A stretch of 64,000 nt of DNA. It comes from Anniella stebbinsi. Taxonomy: Eukaryota > Chordata > Lepidosauria > Squamata > Anniellidae. Under the pieces are notes generated by a model that worked only from the letters and a program-made list of their open reading frames with translations, was not told the DNA's origin and searched no databases. How positions within the stretch are numbered: position 1 is the stretch's first letter; each line of letters opens with the position of its first letter. Positions 10,912 through 22,894 of the stretch are shown here, in pieces. A program made the position numbers and the translations under genes. The stretch is from positions 14,273,001 through 14,337,000 of the forward strand of contig JARDYH010000003.1 of the NCBI GenBank assembly GCA_029215795.1, given 5' to 3'.

Positions 10912-11370
10912 GCTATATACAGTTCAAACTATTGATCCACTTCACCCAGAATTGACTATTCTAATTGGCAGCAGCTGTCCAAGATCCCTGGCAGAGATAT
11001 TTTCCATCACCTGCTACCTAATCATTTTAACTCAAGATTGAACCAATAATACGCTAATATTTTTGGTAATTTTGGCACTGCCCCTTTTTGCCTGCTGTGA
11101 ATGTGCTCCACCCCTAACTACAGTCCCGGCTAGGGTGTTTCAAGTGCATTCCTATTCTCATCAATGAAATTCTGGAGGTTATGAGGCTACAATCCACACT
11201 GTGCCTCACACGTATACAGAATTACTGTAAGGATCAGGTCTTCATCAGCTTAAAAGCAGTGGTTCCTAAATCTGGGGTCTTAAACCTCAGGCCCGTGGAT
11301 CAAATCAAGATCCAATCCAGATCTTCAGGATCTTCCAGATGGTCATACCCCTGCCCACACCCTCTTCCAC
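10912..11370. other. No gene recognised
   Basis: At 11268-11345 the phrase 'ctggggtcttaaacctcagg' precedes a diverged sequence that could be an old hAT end. Not annotated further. Confidence 0.35.
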
Positions 11371-12365
11371 AGAATCATAGAATAGTTGAGTTGGAAGGGG
11401 CCTATAAGGCCATCGAGTCCAACACCCTTCTCAATGCAGGAATCCACCTTAAAGCATCCCTGGCAGATGGCTGTCCAGCTGCCTCTTGAAGGCCTCTAGT
11501 GTGGGAGAGCCCACAACCTCCTTAGGTCATCGGTTCCATTGTTGTACTGCTCTAACAGTCAGGATTTTTTTCCTGACGTCCAGCCAGAAACTGGCTTCCT
11601 GTAACTTGAGCCCATTATTCCCTGTCCTACACTCTGGGATAATTGAGAAGAGATCCTGGCCCTCTTCTTTGTGACAACTTTTCAAGTATTTGGAGAGTGC
11701 TATCATGCCTCCCCTTGGTCTTCTCTTCTCAAGGCTAAACATGCCCAGTTCTTTCAGTCTCTCCTCATAGGGCTTTGTTTCCAAACCCCTGATCATCCTC
11801 GTTGCCCTCCTCTGAACCCCCTCTAGCTTGTCTGCATCCTTCCTGAACTGTGGTGCCCAGAACTGGACTCAGTGCTCAAGATGAGGCCTAAACAGTGCCG
11901 AACAGAGGGGAACTAGTACTTAATAATAATAATAATAATAATAATTTATTGATTGATCGATTGATTACCCACCTCTCCCTCTGGATCGAAGCGGGCACAA
12001 CAACAAATACAAAACACCATAAAATACATATATACCTAATTAAAAGCATATAAAATGAATACATTATTAAAAGACATCTGAAAATTCAACTGGGTAGGCC
12101 TGCCGGAAGGGATCAGTTTTTACGGCATTCTTAAATTCTGGGAGACTGTTAAGTTGGTGGATCTCTTCTGGCAGGCCATTCCACAGTCTGGGAGCAGCAG
12201 AAGAAAAGGTCCTCTGTGTGATTTGGAAGCTAAACTTCTATTAATGCAGCCCAAAATAGCATTTGCTTTTTTTGCAGCCACATCTCACTGTTGGCTCATA
12301 TTCAGCCTGTGATCTACAACATTTCCAAGATCCTTCTCCCCAGCTTCTGATCAGTCGTGCATTTT
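11371..12365 (-). mobile_element. CR1 LINE 3' region, antisense, split by L2
   Basis: Starts at the antisense tail AGAATCATAGAATAG, then 'gttggaaggggcctataaggcc' and 'gtccagctgcctcttgaagg'. It continues to 'aacagtgccgaacagagggg' at about 11910. After the L2 at 11921-12217 it resumes with 'tgatttggaagctaaacttc' and 'aatagcatttgctttttttg'. The minus-strand frame at 11527-11796 contains 'KPYEERLKELGMFSLEKRRP', the expected translation of this CR1 segment. Frames are broken, so it is inactive. Confidence 0.9.
11921..12217 (-). mobile_element. L2-type LINE 3' end inserted in CR1
   Basis: An antisense (TAA)n tail at 11921-11945 is followed by 'acccacctctccctctgg' and 'attcaactgggtaggcctgc'. Further on 'ggccattccacagtctggg' encodes on the minus strand the usual 'PRLWNGLPEEI' end-of-ORF2 phrase. 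Younger than the CR1 it interrupts. Confidence 0.85.
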
Positions 12366-12600
12366 CCCCCATTCTAAAAGGTTGAAATGCCTCCCCTAAA
12401 GCTGAATTGCTGACGGTAAGAGCTTTAAGCTAAAATATGCTAGTATTTATTTATTTTTTAAGTAATATTGGTCCTTTTGCCTTCAGCCCCACTCACCACT
12501 GGAATTCACCCCCACCCCACCCCCACAACACTGAGATCTTCTCCAAAACTGAATTCTACTGTCTGGTTGGAAAAGGTTCAACTCCACTGCCCTAAACTAA
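12366..12600 (-). mobile_element. hAT-like fragment (family of 61612)
   Basis: 'ccattctaaaaggttgaaatgcctcccc' and 'aagagctttaagctaaaatatgctag' are the reverse complement of the internal part of the 9396 copy. Ends not visible. Confidence 0.6.
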
Positions 12601-13856
12601 TGGGGTCCAATAATGGAATCAGTGGCTTTCCATGCCTGCACTGTACGTATTCCACTTCTGGGTCAGGAACTCATCCTTTCTTTTTTCTTTCCTTTTTAGC
12701 TTCTAACTCACTGACCCACTATTTTCAGGGTTCCTGTGTGCCTCTGCTGGGGTGTCATGCTCATCGAGAGCCAATAGTTGTCACTCACATCATTCATTGT
12801 ACTGATGGCCTCTTTGCAATGTTTTGCACCGAGCATCGTATTCCCAAAGGCAGTTCCAAGTGAATTAAAATTGCTGATGGGGATGTTGCATTGCACAGTA
12901 ACAGCAGTTCTGCATCTTAACATTTTGCCCCACAACTGCTTTCCCCAGACGGTGAGGCTCATTTTCTGAATTCAGAGACGTGCGGGAGCATCATATGCAA
13001 TGGCATCATGATGACGTTCTTTCCTCCTTCCGACATTCTTGTAGGTTCTGCTTCAATAATGCCAGGAATTTTTAAAATGAATAAGGGATATAAAAGCAGC
13101 CTCTGTGCATAAACATTGCCTTGGTTTCCTTCCTCTGTCCCATCTTTTGGTCAGGTTTGGGGGGAAAAGATAATGCAAGGCAGCTCCAAGTAAATAAAGA
13201 ACTGGTAACTCAACAAAGTTAGTCACTACCAAATACCATTGGAAAGTGACAGAATTTGATTCATGGCCAGACTGAGTGAAAAGATGGCAGATCCATAAAT
13301 GGATGTTTTCACAGCTGAAAGCAGCAGTTTTGAATTAGGATTGTGGCCCTGAGGATGATTAACCACGTCACAGTTTACCCACTGGCTCGCCTAGCTTGAC
13401 CCTGAGCTACAATTAACATCAGTCCAGTTCATTAGGGCTAAACCAAATTGGCATCTGTGGAAATGCTCAAATACCTCACCACCAAATGTGCTAATACTCC
13501 CAAAATATGCTTTAGTCTATGGTGGAAATGCACCTTTTTACTGGTTTTTTGTTTTAGTTTTACATATTTTTCTACAAATAACTTTATCTAAAATTCCAGA
13601 AAGTTTAAAAAAAAAAAAAAGTCTGCTGCAAGTCCGCAGAATCCATGCAACCCGGGAAAAGCCAGTCCACTGCAGAATCCATGGGTGGAATTCATAGAAA
13701 TCTGAATTGATTTGATTCTGTTGCAGATGTCTCTGAAATCCCTAGTTAGTGGCTTTATCTCATTCTGATTCTTTTGATGGGGTTTGAAAGGGTTTGACAG
13801 CACAGGCATAGAATGTAACCACATCATCAGCATTTCCCACATGATCTCTATGGGGA
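12600..13856. other. No gene recognised
   Basis: Overlapping frames of 63-131 residues on both strands (12468-12969) show no domain or splice structure. There is an A15 run at 13606-13620. Confidence 0.4.
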
Positions 13857-13889
13857 CGGGCTGTAACTCAGTGGTAGAGCACATGCTTT

Positions 13890-14351
13890 ACTTTCCGGGT
13901 GAAGTACAAAGTGTTGGCCGTTACCTTTAAAGCCCTACATAGTTTGGGTCCAGGTTACCTGCGGGATGGCCTTCCCCTGTACAATCCTCCCTGCACACTC
14001 AGGTCCTCTGGGAAGAATTTACTTCAGTCAGCCAAAACTAGGCTGACAACTGTTACCCAGAGGATCTTTTCTTCTGCCGCCCCCAGACTGTGGAATGGCA
14101 TGCCGGAAGAGATTCGTCAACTTAACAGTCTCTCGGAGTTTAAGACAACTATAAAGACTAGTCTCTTCCAGCAGGCCTACCCAGATGAATTTTAAACCTA
14201 AGATTTTTAGATGTCCTGATTGTTATTTTAATATTGTATTGGTTTTATATGCTCTTTTAATTAGTTTTATGCATTTGATTTATATTGTATTGTTGTACTA
14301 ATGTTGTTCCCCACCTTGATCCAAAGGGAAAGGCGGGTAAGAAATAAATAA

Positions 14352-14382
<31 letters not shown>

Positions 14383-14388
14383 GTATTA
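13890..14388 (+). mobile_element. L2-type LINE 3' end with ORF2 C-terminus
   Basis: Frame 13899-14195 (98 residues) encodes the end of an L2-clade reverse transcriptase protein: 'KVLAVTFKALHSLGPGYL' near the start, 'SSAAPRLWNGMPEEIRQLNS' in the middle and a lysine-rich 'KTSLFQQAYPDEF' end. It is 5'-truncated and lies in a SINE. After the stop comes an AT-rich 3'UTR and an (ATT)n tail at 14353-14388. The frame is intact over its length, so this is a fairly young insertion. Confidence 0.88.
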
Positions 14389-14487
14389 TATGCAAAAGGT
14401 CCCAGGTTCAATGCCTGGCTTCTCCAAACAGGCCTGGGGAAGACTTTGATCTGGGCCCCTGGGGAGTTGCTGCTAGTTAGTGTAGAC

Positions 14488-14657
14488 CAGTGGTCTTCCA
14501 CTGGTGGGTCATGACCCAAAAGTGAGTCACGAGATCACTCCAGATGGGTTGCGACAAAACTGTTGCCACCATGTTGGGCAATTGTGAAATTGTGGAAAGT
14601 GGGTCCCATGTTGCAGATTGGGAGTCCAATGTGGGTCTCGGGTCTGGACCAGTTGGA
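14488..14657. mobile_element. Small hAT-like element with 8-bp target duplication
   Basis: Begins CAGTGGTCTTCCACTGGTGG, then 'gtcatgacccaaaagtgagtcacgagatc'. Flanked by perfect GTGTAGAC at 14480-14487 and 14658-14665. The first 20 bases resemble the CAGTGGTTC ends of known vertebrate hAT elements. The right end is poorly conserved. Confidence 0.8.
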
Positions 14658-14739
14658 GTGTAGACAGTACTGAGCTTGAAGGAACACAGGTCTGGCTCAG
14701 TATAAGAGCACTTCCTTTGTGATCGGAACAGTGTGGGAA

Positions 14740-15310
14740 GTTACCTTTCAGGTCTGGAGGAAATAGGATTGGATAAAGAAGACTAATACCTAGACCTGAG
14801 ATTAAAATCTCATGGGTTTCAATATTTGGATTCTGATGATGAGATTTGAGATTGATGTTTTGGAACAGAAATTCAGTGACAGAATTGAAAACCCAATTGA
14901 ATGAGTGGAGCTCCTGTAAACATTACTGAAGTCTACTGCAAGTCATCTATCTGATCCTGTCAAATATTGATTGCTGCAGTATGCCCCCTGTCAGATGCTG
15001 ACTGCTCCTGCTGGTCAGCTGTCAGATCTTGTTGAATGCTGAAATGTACAGCAAATCAGCTGCCAAATATGATCAAAAATTGAGTGCTTCAGCATTGAAA
15101 CACTAACCTGACAGCAGGATGACTTAAGCTCTCAGTTGGCTCCAGACTGTTGCTGAAGCAACGCTCTAAGTTTGCTGCTCTTGGGAGCCCTGACCCCAGC
15201 CCAACTCTGTACCCAGCTCCACAGGGAGACCTGATTGTGGTCTTGCTCCAATGCCAAGCTTCACTAGTACCCCACCTGGAACAGGATAGTCCCTCTGAAG
15301 ATCTAGCCTA
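14740..15310. other. No feature recognised
   Basis: Moderately AT-rich. The phrase 'ctgctgtcagatctt/ctgatcctgtcaaat' recurs loosely between 14940 and 15080, suggesting an old local duplication. Confidence 0.35.
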
Positions 15311-15436
15311 GCCTTCCCTAGCCTGGTGCCTTCCGGATGTGATGGACTCCAACTCTCATGATCCCTAGCCAGCATGGAATGGATGCTGGGAATTGTAATC
15401 CAACAAATCTGCAGAGTATCAGGTTGGGGAAGATTG
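15311..15436. repeat. Palindromic 'AACTCCCAT' repeat
   Basis: Arms CCTTCCCTAGCCTGGTGCC and GTATCAGGTTGGGGAAG face each other, with inner mirrored parts 'ccaactctcatgatccctagcc' and 'tgctgggaattgtaatcc'. It is a MITE-like hairpin of about 125 bp. Other copies are at 25628, 30871 and 46843. Confidence 0.7.
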
Positions 15437-15984
15437 ATTTAGGTCAGTGGTGGACAGCTTGGCGATGAATGATAGGATGTTGTAGACCAAAACATCTGAA
15501 GGGCCACAAACAACTTTTCTTCCCACATGATCTGGCTCTACTGATGTTCCTGGAATAATACAAGGCAGTCCCCATGTGCTGCAGTGATTCCCCCACATTG
15601 AAATGATGCTATCAGAAAGAGGTCTACGTCGTTATCTTAGTTATTTGACTCTTTGAACTTCAAAACGCCTATAAAATGTGTTTCTTTGGAAAAGCACAAG
15701 AGGAAAATGTGCTAGTGAGCAGGAGCTGGATGCTTTGGGCAGTATCCAACTGTGCAATTCTGCTAGCAGAAGTTTGGTTCCAAACTCTGTGCAAGAGGAG
15801 AATCCAACGAAAGCTACATTTGTGCAAGCACATTTGCACAAGTGCAAGCAGTTGTGCCATCGGTTGTGTGACTGGTTGTACAACAGAAAGATTGGGCTGG
15901 CCTCTCCTAGCATTATTTGAGTTTATGAAATGGCACTCTTGGATACTGCCCTTTGCTGTGAAGCCCTCCATGTACAGCAGATTT

Positions 15985-16165
15985 AAAGGCATCCACCTAG
16001 GAGTTCAGGATAGGACAATGAAGTTTTCCATCATTATCCTCCCAATGACCCTGCAAGGTAGTTTAGGTGGTATCTTGTGCAAGGTCACCAAATGAGTTTC
16101 ATGGCAGAGAACCTCAACCTATCTAACTTGAAGCCAACACTCTATCCACTACACCACACTGCTTT
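15985..16165 (-). repeat. Reptile interspersed repeat (family of 5085)
   Basis: 'attatcctcccaatgaccctgcaaggtag' and 'gcaaggtcaccaaatgag', ending 'caacactctatccactacaccacactgc'. Diverged. Confidence 0.65.
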
Positions 16166-17735
16166 TTCACTGGAGCCACTGATACAATAAAATGCAGGAA
16201 AACTGCCCCCCCCCCAGCATTGGCATCCTGATTTGGTATTATCCATGAGTTGAAAGAAGTCCTCCCCACCCTCACCTCTAAATCCACCAAACTCTGTTTC
16301 TCTGTTTTGAGGGGAAATAAACTAAATAATTAAGGCCTAAGAGCTCGGTGCTTTTTTTCCCCCCCAGAGGTAAGCCATGTTTATTCAAGCAAAAGTGTTT
16401 TGCTTTTCGCTGGATGCTTATCTTATTCCAGATGATGGATGATTTGCACAAAGGGAAGCTGCGTGCAATGGGTTGCTGCATTGAACTGATTCCTGTCAAA
16501 ACTTCCATGGCCTTAATGATGATGGACTATTTGATTTGTGCCTGGCTTCAGTGCGTAAATCTCTCCTGACAGCTTCATGATCAGCTGCAAGGTCAACCAA
16601 CAACCTCGTCTATCACTTTATTGTGGATAAAACAAGGCAGAGACAGGTTAAAGGTCTTCTAGGAGGGTGAGAGCTAAACTCAGGCACTCACTTAAAAAGC
16701 ATAAACTGGGTTCCTCAAGGGAAGGCAATGAATTCATGTCCAAAACTTTCCCTTCCTCTCTAAGTCGGGGCAAAATATATAGTGGGCTGGTTCGCATTGC
16801 ACGACAGCCCATTGTAGGTTATTTAACTCCCAATGAGCTGCCGTCCACACTGCACTGTCCTGCTTCTAGCTCCTCAGTTTTATAGGCTCCAAGTAAATCA
16901 CCAACCAGACACCAAGGGCTGCATATATAACGCAGTGACCAATCGATCAGCAATTGCTCATACTTTAAACTTGGCTTATAGAAGGGCCGGCTCTACTATG
17001 AGACAGAGAGAGAAGGGGCCATATCAGGCAGCAGATAGCGGACAGCATGAAAGACCAGCCATTAAGCTTGGCCGACACCAGGCTAATCTGATTGTTAAAA
17101 GTGTCAGTAGAGTGCTAGAATTGGTTTAGATGACCTTGTAGCTCCAAGCCCTGCACATCACTGATGTTCAGACTGTTGGCAACTTTTCAGTGTTCCTTCC
17201 TTTTTTCTTTTTCTTTTTTTAAAAAAAGATGATTGTCCTTGAAAACAATATAGTGCTAATGGACCATAACTTCAATAGGCTGCCTTTGGATTCCTTATTT
17301 GCTCTCTTCCTGGCCAAGGCAGCTACTATTATATGTATACTTATTTATGAAGTCACCATGTGATTTATATGGCATGGTTCAGAGTCAGGTCGGGTTAGAC
17401 TCTGGGAAATGCATATCATGGGGGGCAGGGGGCAAATGCCATTGTGAGTTGAGGAGGCTAAACAAGAAGAAGAAATGGTTGGTGTGCTGTGATACAGTGA
17501 CAGGAGTGTGCTGCTAAATGGATCTAACTTGTGTAGATGTGTACACAAAACAAAGTGAGGGGTCTTCATTAATATCCAAGCTCAGCTAAGGGCAACGTAG
17601 GAGGCTGACTTATACTGAACTACGGCCAAAACACCTCTCCTACATTGATTAAAATTTGATTAAACGACTGTGAGAAGTGATATGGGAGGTACAGTTTGTT
17701 CCTCGGCTACTGGTTAGCTACCCTCCGCTTACAAT
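16166..17735. other. No gene recognised
   Basis: Homopolymer runs C9 at 16207, T8 at 16350 and a T/A tract at 17206-17228. Frames of 72-98 residues on both strands have no motif. Confidence 0.4.
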
Positions 17736-18113
17736 GGGCCTGTTCAGACGACACACTATGCCAAGGTTAGGTACGGTGACCAGATAAAATCCAGGTCAGG
17801 GCTCATGTAACTTTAACAGTTATAGAGAAAAGGGAATTTCAGCCAGTGTCATTTGTATGCAATTAGTTCCTGGTGAAACCCCTCTTCATCACAACTGTTA
17901 AAGTTGCAGGGGCCCTGTCTTGTTTTATATATGGTCACTCTACTATAGTGCATGCACCTGTAACTGTTGTGATGAAGAGGGAATTTCACCAGGAACTAAT
18001 TGCATACAAATGACACTGGCTGAAATTCCCTTTTCTCTACAACACTTAAAGGTACATAAGCCCTGTCCTCCTTTTCATATGGTCAGCCTATTAGTGTGTC
18101 ATCTGAATAGGGT
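17736..18113. mobile_element. 'GTTCAGACGACAC' MITE interrupted by a hAT foldback
   Basis: The left part is GGGCCTGTTCAGACGACAC plus 'actatgccaaggttag'. The right part is 'tgtgtcatctgaatagggtc', the inverted end. Everything between 17772 and 18090 is the foldback element, so this host copy is older. Confidence 0.75.
17772..18090. mobile_element. hAT-like foldback MITE, copy 3 (nested)
   Basis: From TACGGTGACCAGATAAAATC to CATATGGTCAGCCTA. The left arm lost 2 bases at 'gtgaaacccctcttc'. The target duplication is not clear. Confidence 0.8.
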
Positions 18114-18925
18114 CACTATGGCTTAAAAGTTACAGCTCTCAAGAAGATCTTCAGCCAGTCACGCTCTATCTCCTCCAGATGTACATCTGGGGGCTGAGCC
18201 AGAGCTGAGGAACAAAGATGAGAGCTCACACAAACTCTCTATGGAAAGAGGAAGCCTTGTATTGCTCTTCCCGTCTAGGAGGGCCAAATGGGCAGGGTCA
18301 GCCCAGAACCTGAAAGCACTTCAATCACTACCCAAGGAAATATCCCCAAACTGCAATTCTGGACTCACTGTATGGGCTAAATGCACATAGAGTTGAGAAT
18401 TCCCAGTTCTTCTAACCCCAGTGGCTTCTGAGGATACCTTGTGAGGATAAGATGGGAAGAGGACCACACGCATTACCCTGAGCTCCATGGATCATTGGTG
18501 GCACACAGATGTAATTAACACCAAGAATAAGGGTTATAATGAGTTTTGTTGAGCAAGTTAGATCATCCTCTAGAAGCAAAGGAAGAAAGAACAGCCACCC
18601 GTCGATTTGACTTGGCAGAAAAAATCTTCTCAGGCTCCAGTCAGATAAACCTTGATTTTTAAAAAATTCCATCAAATTATTACTAGGCATTGGAACACAC
18701 AAGCCTAGAGCCATGTGACTCAAATCTAAATGGCTGTTTGGATTACACAAAACAGACGCAAAACAGTCCAGCGATAAAGAATTCCACAGCTGCAAGTTTT
18801 CCTCCTCCAGATAAACTATCGCTAGTAGAAAAGTGGGTTGGGATGCAAATGTCAGCTGGGAAGACTCTCTTTTAGCCTAGGTTGCCATGCTAACTGCTAT
18901 ATACCAAAGCTACCTCCTGTGTAAT
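18114..18925. other. No gene recognised
   Basis: The 127-residue minus-strand frame at 18412-18795 has no recognisable domain, no nearby poly-A signal and no splice signals that would extend it. Confidence 0.4.
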
Positions 18926-19244
18926 TAGGCTGACCATCTGAAAAGGAGGACAGGGCTCATGTAACTTTAACAGTTGTAGAGACAAGGGAATTTCAGCCAG
19001 TGTCATTTGTATGCAATTAGTTCCTGGTGCAATTCCTTCTTCATCACAACAGTTAAAGGTGCAGGCACTATACTAGAGTGATCATATACAAAAGAAGGCA
19101 GGCCCCCTGCAACTTTAACTGTTGTGATGAAGAGGGAATTTCACAGGGACTAATTGCATACAAATGACACTGGCTGAAATTCCCTTTTCTCTACCACTGT
19201 TAAAGTTACATGAGCCCTGACCTCCTTTTTATAGGGTCAGCCTA
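18926..19244. mobile_element. hAT-like foldback MITE, copy 4, exact 8-bp duplication
   Basis: TAGGCTGACCATCTGAAAAG to TATAGGGTCAGCCTA. TGTGTAAT is found directly before (18918-18925) and after (19245-19252). This is the clearest evidence, with copy 7, that the family uses hAT transposase. Confidence 0.9.
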
Positions 19245-19890
19245 TGTGTAATGCATTGATGGAATGGAAGCCCAAGGCCCCTCGGGTTCATGGAAGCCAC
19301 TGGAGTAGATCCCCAGGAAAGCAAATGCATCCTGTGGCAGCTGACATTTTGGCAAGAAGGGGAGAAGGCAAACCTCTATGCAAACAGCCAGTCCTGGCAC
19401 CAGCTTTGGGAAAGATATCATCCATAGGCTCCTTCCCTGATGATTCCATGATGTTATTGAGAAAGGAGATGGTCCGCCTTATGACTCAATTGCTCTTCTG
19501 ATTGCAGGCAATTTGAAAAAGAAGTCACAAGCTCTCCTGACTGCAAACTCTCTGAACTGGAAACAGGCTGTCGTAGTTAATACTATTTGGGCCAATAGTC
19601 TGTTATCGATCAGTTCTATTCCCAGGACTGAAAGTAAGCTCCACTGAAAGTATTGGAAATGATTTCAGTGGATGTTAGATGAATGGCAGCCTATTGAGCT
19701 TTAAGGGTTTATCGTATTCAACAAGTCTCACGGCACTGCTTGGACCGTATCCCTTCACATATTACATGAAGGATTACATTTTTGAAAGGTCCCTTGTGTA
19801 AAAATCAACAATAAACCACAGCTCCCTTATGTGTTTATAACTAGCTCAACAGAAGACCTGGAAACAGGACTCAAACTTTTATACGCGATG
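19245..19890. other. No feature recognised
   Basis: The 85-residue frame at 19244-19501 follows the transposon end and has no domain. Confidence 0.4.
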
Positions 19891-19898
19891 TTCTAGAT

Positions 19899-20224
19899 CA
19901 ATGGTGGGCAACTTTGGGAGGTTCAGGGACCATTATCACACACTTTATGGGCTTTACTTTTCCCAGGAGTGGCAGAAAAAGAGGGGGAGGGGAAATGGCA
20001 TCTGTAGCTGTTAAATAGCACCCAAAGGCTCAAAATTATCTGGCTGGCAAGCTATTTTTGACCCTTTTGGTGGTCTGTAGGAGCTACAGAGCACCCAAAG
20101 GGCCAAAATTAGCTGGCAAACAAGGTAATTTCGACCTTTGGGGTGTTCTGTAGCCTCTATAGACATGCACAAAAAAGAAATGGATTTGGATGGGTCAGTG
20201 AGAGCGGCATGTTGCCCACCCCTG
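19899..20224. mobile_element. hAT-like element, 'GGTGGGCAAC' ends
   Basis: Left CAATGGTGGGCAACTTTGG and right 'ggcatgttgcccacccctg' are inverted. The flanks TTCTAGAT (19891) and TCCTATAT (20225) agree at 6 of 8 positions. Inside, 'agcacccaaaggctcaaaattatctggc' is repeated about 70 bp later as 'agcacccaaagggccaaaattagctggc'. Confidence 0.65.
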
Positions 20225-21469
20225 TCCTATATTGTGCCTGTAAAGAGTTTTCAGGCATGAAAACATTCATAAATGTAATTCCCAGCTCTTGGAAATGCTA
20301 CACAGACTAAAGAGAACTGTCTCACTTGATGTTCAGCAGCAGATTGGCAGGTAAAGTGTTGAAGCAGCATCCTCAAGGAATCAGTGCAAAGCTCAGATAT
20401 ATGGAGTGAAGTGGACGGATGCTAAGTTCTTTTGACCTTTTAACATGGGAATCTATCTCCAAGGAGAAGCGCACAGAACCAAGCGGCTGGGCCTCTTCAA
20501 AGAAGCTGCAGCTTTTTATGTCAGAATGAGCATAAGTCATTTTCTCCTCTGAGAAAGATTTGCTTCCAAGGACTTGGAAGGATTCCAGTTTAAAGAGAGC
20601 CAAGTTGTTTTTCATTCCAGAGCTCTGGTAGGAAATATTTCAAGCATATCAGCCAGTGATACTGATAGAAATGTTATCTGTTTTGTTTGTTTTGTTTGTT
20701 TTGTTTGTTTTTTCTAAGGAAGGCAAAGAAGTGGGTTAACTTAATGAGCCCTGAATGGGATGAATCCTCCTCTCAAACATACATTTGTATCTTTATGGGA
20801 GAAACATGAAACAGACCTCTACTCAATCCTTGGTATTTTTCTTCTTCAATTTCATTATCAGGCTGACAGAAAGGGGCTATCTTTTTCTATAGTAATTAAT
20901 GTTATCTCATCCTTCCTATAATACATATATATTATATACGGGAGAGGCTTGAGGACACAACTGTCAGGATTTCCCCAGATTCGTCTGGTTTTTTGTTCTA
21001 TCCTGGGTATCCAGGGGAGGGGGGATTCTGTAATTTTCTATAATGTCTGGGAATGATACACTTTCCCCTTTAAGGCTGCTATTAGCATAGCGGGGGGGGG
21101 GGGATGACATGCTTTCTGGAAGCCCCAGAAAGTGTGTTTTCCTGCCTTCCCTCCACTGGGTGTCCTCTTTTTTGGTTTCCCAAATATCGTCATCCTAACA
21201 AAAGACTGGTGCAAAATGAAGCCCAAATGATGAGGGGCAGCTGTTCAGAATATGAGACACCAGTATTGCACCGGTTGCACTGTTTGCTGGTGCATTTCTG
21301 GACCCAATTTCAAGGGCCTTTAAAGTGCAATCCTATGGTCCCTGGGAGACTGTCCCAGGCTGCAGGAGATTGCAGACTCCCCACCCCCTGAGGCTTTAAA
21401 CAAAGCTATGATCGGGGTGGGGAGAAAATTCCCACTTGGATTTCCCTAACCCAACCCCTCCTACTCACC
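20225..21469. other. No gene; (TTTTG)n and G9 tracts
   Basis: A (TTTG/TTTTG) run lies at 20680-20712 and a G9 run at 21092-21100. Minus-strand frame 20373-20615 (80 residues) has no motif. Confidence 0.45.
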
Positions 21470-21562
21470 AGTGGAGGCTGTGGTTTTTTTTAGTAAAAAC
21501 TAGTCAGAACTCTAAAAGAGCTATCCAAGGTACGTCTTATAAAGGAGCTATCCAACATGCAA
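21470..21562. mobile_element. Partial 'CCAGTGGAGGCTG' hAT-like MITE
   Basis: 'ccagtggaggctgtgg' and 'gtcagaactctaaaagagctatccaagg' match the left half of the elements at 47543 and 58251. The right half is replaced by L2 sequence. Confidence 0.65.
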
Positions 21563-21956
21563 TTTGGTGGGTGTCCACACAGGAGAGGGCCTTTTCTGCA
21601 GTGGCCCCAAACCTCTGGAACAAACTCTCATTGGAGATCCACCATGCACCATCCTTTCAGGCGTTCAAGAAGGCCTTAAACCCATTTTATTTTGCCATGG
21701 CTTTCCCATGATGAGTATTATTATTGCTGTTGTTGTTGTTGTTGTTGTTATTGCTGCTATTTTTGTTTCTGCTGGTTTTATTGCTGGTTTTATTGTTTTA
21801 ATTGCTGTTTTATTGCCATCATGTTTTTATTGCTTTTAACATTCTTAATATTTTATTGCTTTTAACGTTGTATGTATTTTATTGTTGTAAGCCATCTTGT
21901 GAGGGCCTCTGCCCTGAAAGGCGGCCAAGAAATATTTTGAATAAATAAAATAAAAT
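21563..21956 (+). mobile_element. L2-type LINE 3' end
   Basis: The frame ending at 21711 encodes 'FSAVAPNLWNKLSLEIHHA' then 'FQAFKKALNPFYFAMAFP', the conserved end of L2 ORF2. A (TTG)n run at 21727-21750 and the tail 'aataaataaaataaaataaat' follow. 5' truncated. Confidence 0.8.
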
Positions 21957-22762
21957 AAATGAATGTGATAACTGAGAAGTTATAGGGTTATGCTGTACAA
22001 TTGGAACCTTTGTTTTAACTTCTTAATTACATGGATGGATTTGTTAGCCAATCACACAAAGGTTACACTTGGTGACTGCAGAAAGAATACTTTATGCCAA
22101 AAAAATAGTGACCACAAGCTTTACCTTTCATAGATGAATGATTAAATAAAGTGTGAGATTTTGCTGTTTCGGCAAAGTTATATATCCTAATGACAGGGGG
22201 AAAGACTACAATAAGATGAATTTGTACAAAATAAATCAAGTGTTATTGAATTTTGTAGGATAAATATCATCTCATCAAATATATGTGTTGTTTTTCGGTA
22301 ATTCAGTTTATTGATCTATACAAACTATGTATTTATTTTCATTTCAGGAAGGTATGAATAAGTGGTAGCTTATTAAAATGTTCTGTTGGAAATTGATATT
22401 AATTATTACATGTTTGTGCATTGTAATTTTCTGAATGAGAAATCCTTTTGCAACTACTTCCCTCACCCCCAGAATTATTATTTTTTAAAAAAATATTGTA
22501 TTATATAAGTTGCCTTTGGGATCCTTCTAGAATGAAAAGAAGAATAGACATAAAATAAATAATAATAACAACAACAGCAGCAACAAGGAGACAATAGAGT
22601 GTTATACTTTGATCACAAAGACTTAGGGTTCAACTCTTTGTTCAGCTGCAAAACTCATTAGTGGGACTTTATGTTTGTGAAACTGTTTCCATACTACCCT
22701 ACAAAGACATAGGGTCTTTGGAATTGACATTACTTGTTACTCAGATTTTATTGAGAATCAAA
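21957..22762. other. No gene recognised; AT-rich
   Basis: Strongly AT-rich, with an (AAT/AAC)n stretch at 22551-22590. May contain old LINE 3'UTR sequence. Confidence 0.4.
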
Positions 22763-22894
22763 GGCTGGATCTACACCGAGCAGGATATAACACTTTGAAA
22801 GCATTTTGAAAACAGTATATGGAATGTGTCCTCGGCCCAAACAGTTGTCAAAACCATAATAAGCCATTATAAAGCAGTAGTATAGATCCTGCCC
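22763..22894. mobile_element. Harbinger-like MITE, short form
   Basis: GGCTGGATCTACACCGAGC at left and GTATAGATCCTGCCC at right. The core 'gtcctcggcccaaacagttgtcaaa' matches the centre of 43706-43845. Confidence 0.7.

Larger units (their letters stand above)
13857..14730 (+). mobile_element. tRNA-derived SINE carrying two later insertions
   Basis: The SINE is in three parts. The head 'gggctgtaactcagtggtagagc' (A box) ends at about 13889. The B-box part 'gcaaaaggtcccaggttcaatgcc' is at 14389-14487. The tail 'agtactgagcttgaagg ... ggctcagtataag' is at 14658-14730. An L2 separates head and B box, and a 170-bp hAT separates body and tail. The SINE is therefore the oldest layer. Confidence 0.85.

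Noticed and set aside
13857..13889. tRNA gene head
   Set aside because: A and B boxes are present in the unit, but it has no complete cloverleaf and continues into a SINE body.
15676..16095. 139-residue frame
   Set aside because: Overlaps frames on both strands, runs into an interspersed repeat at 15985, and shows no motif.
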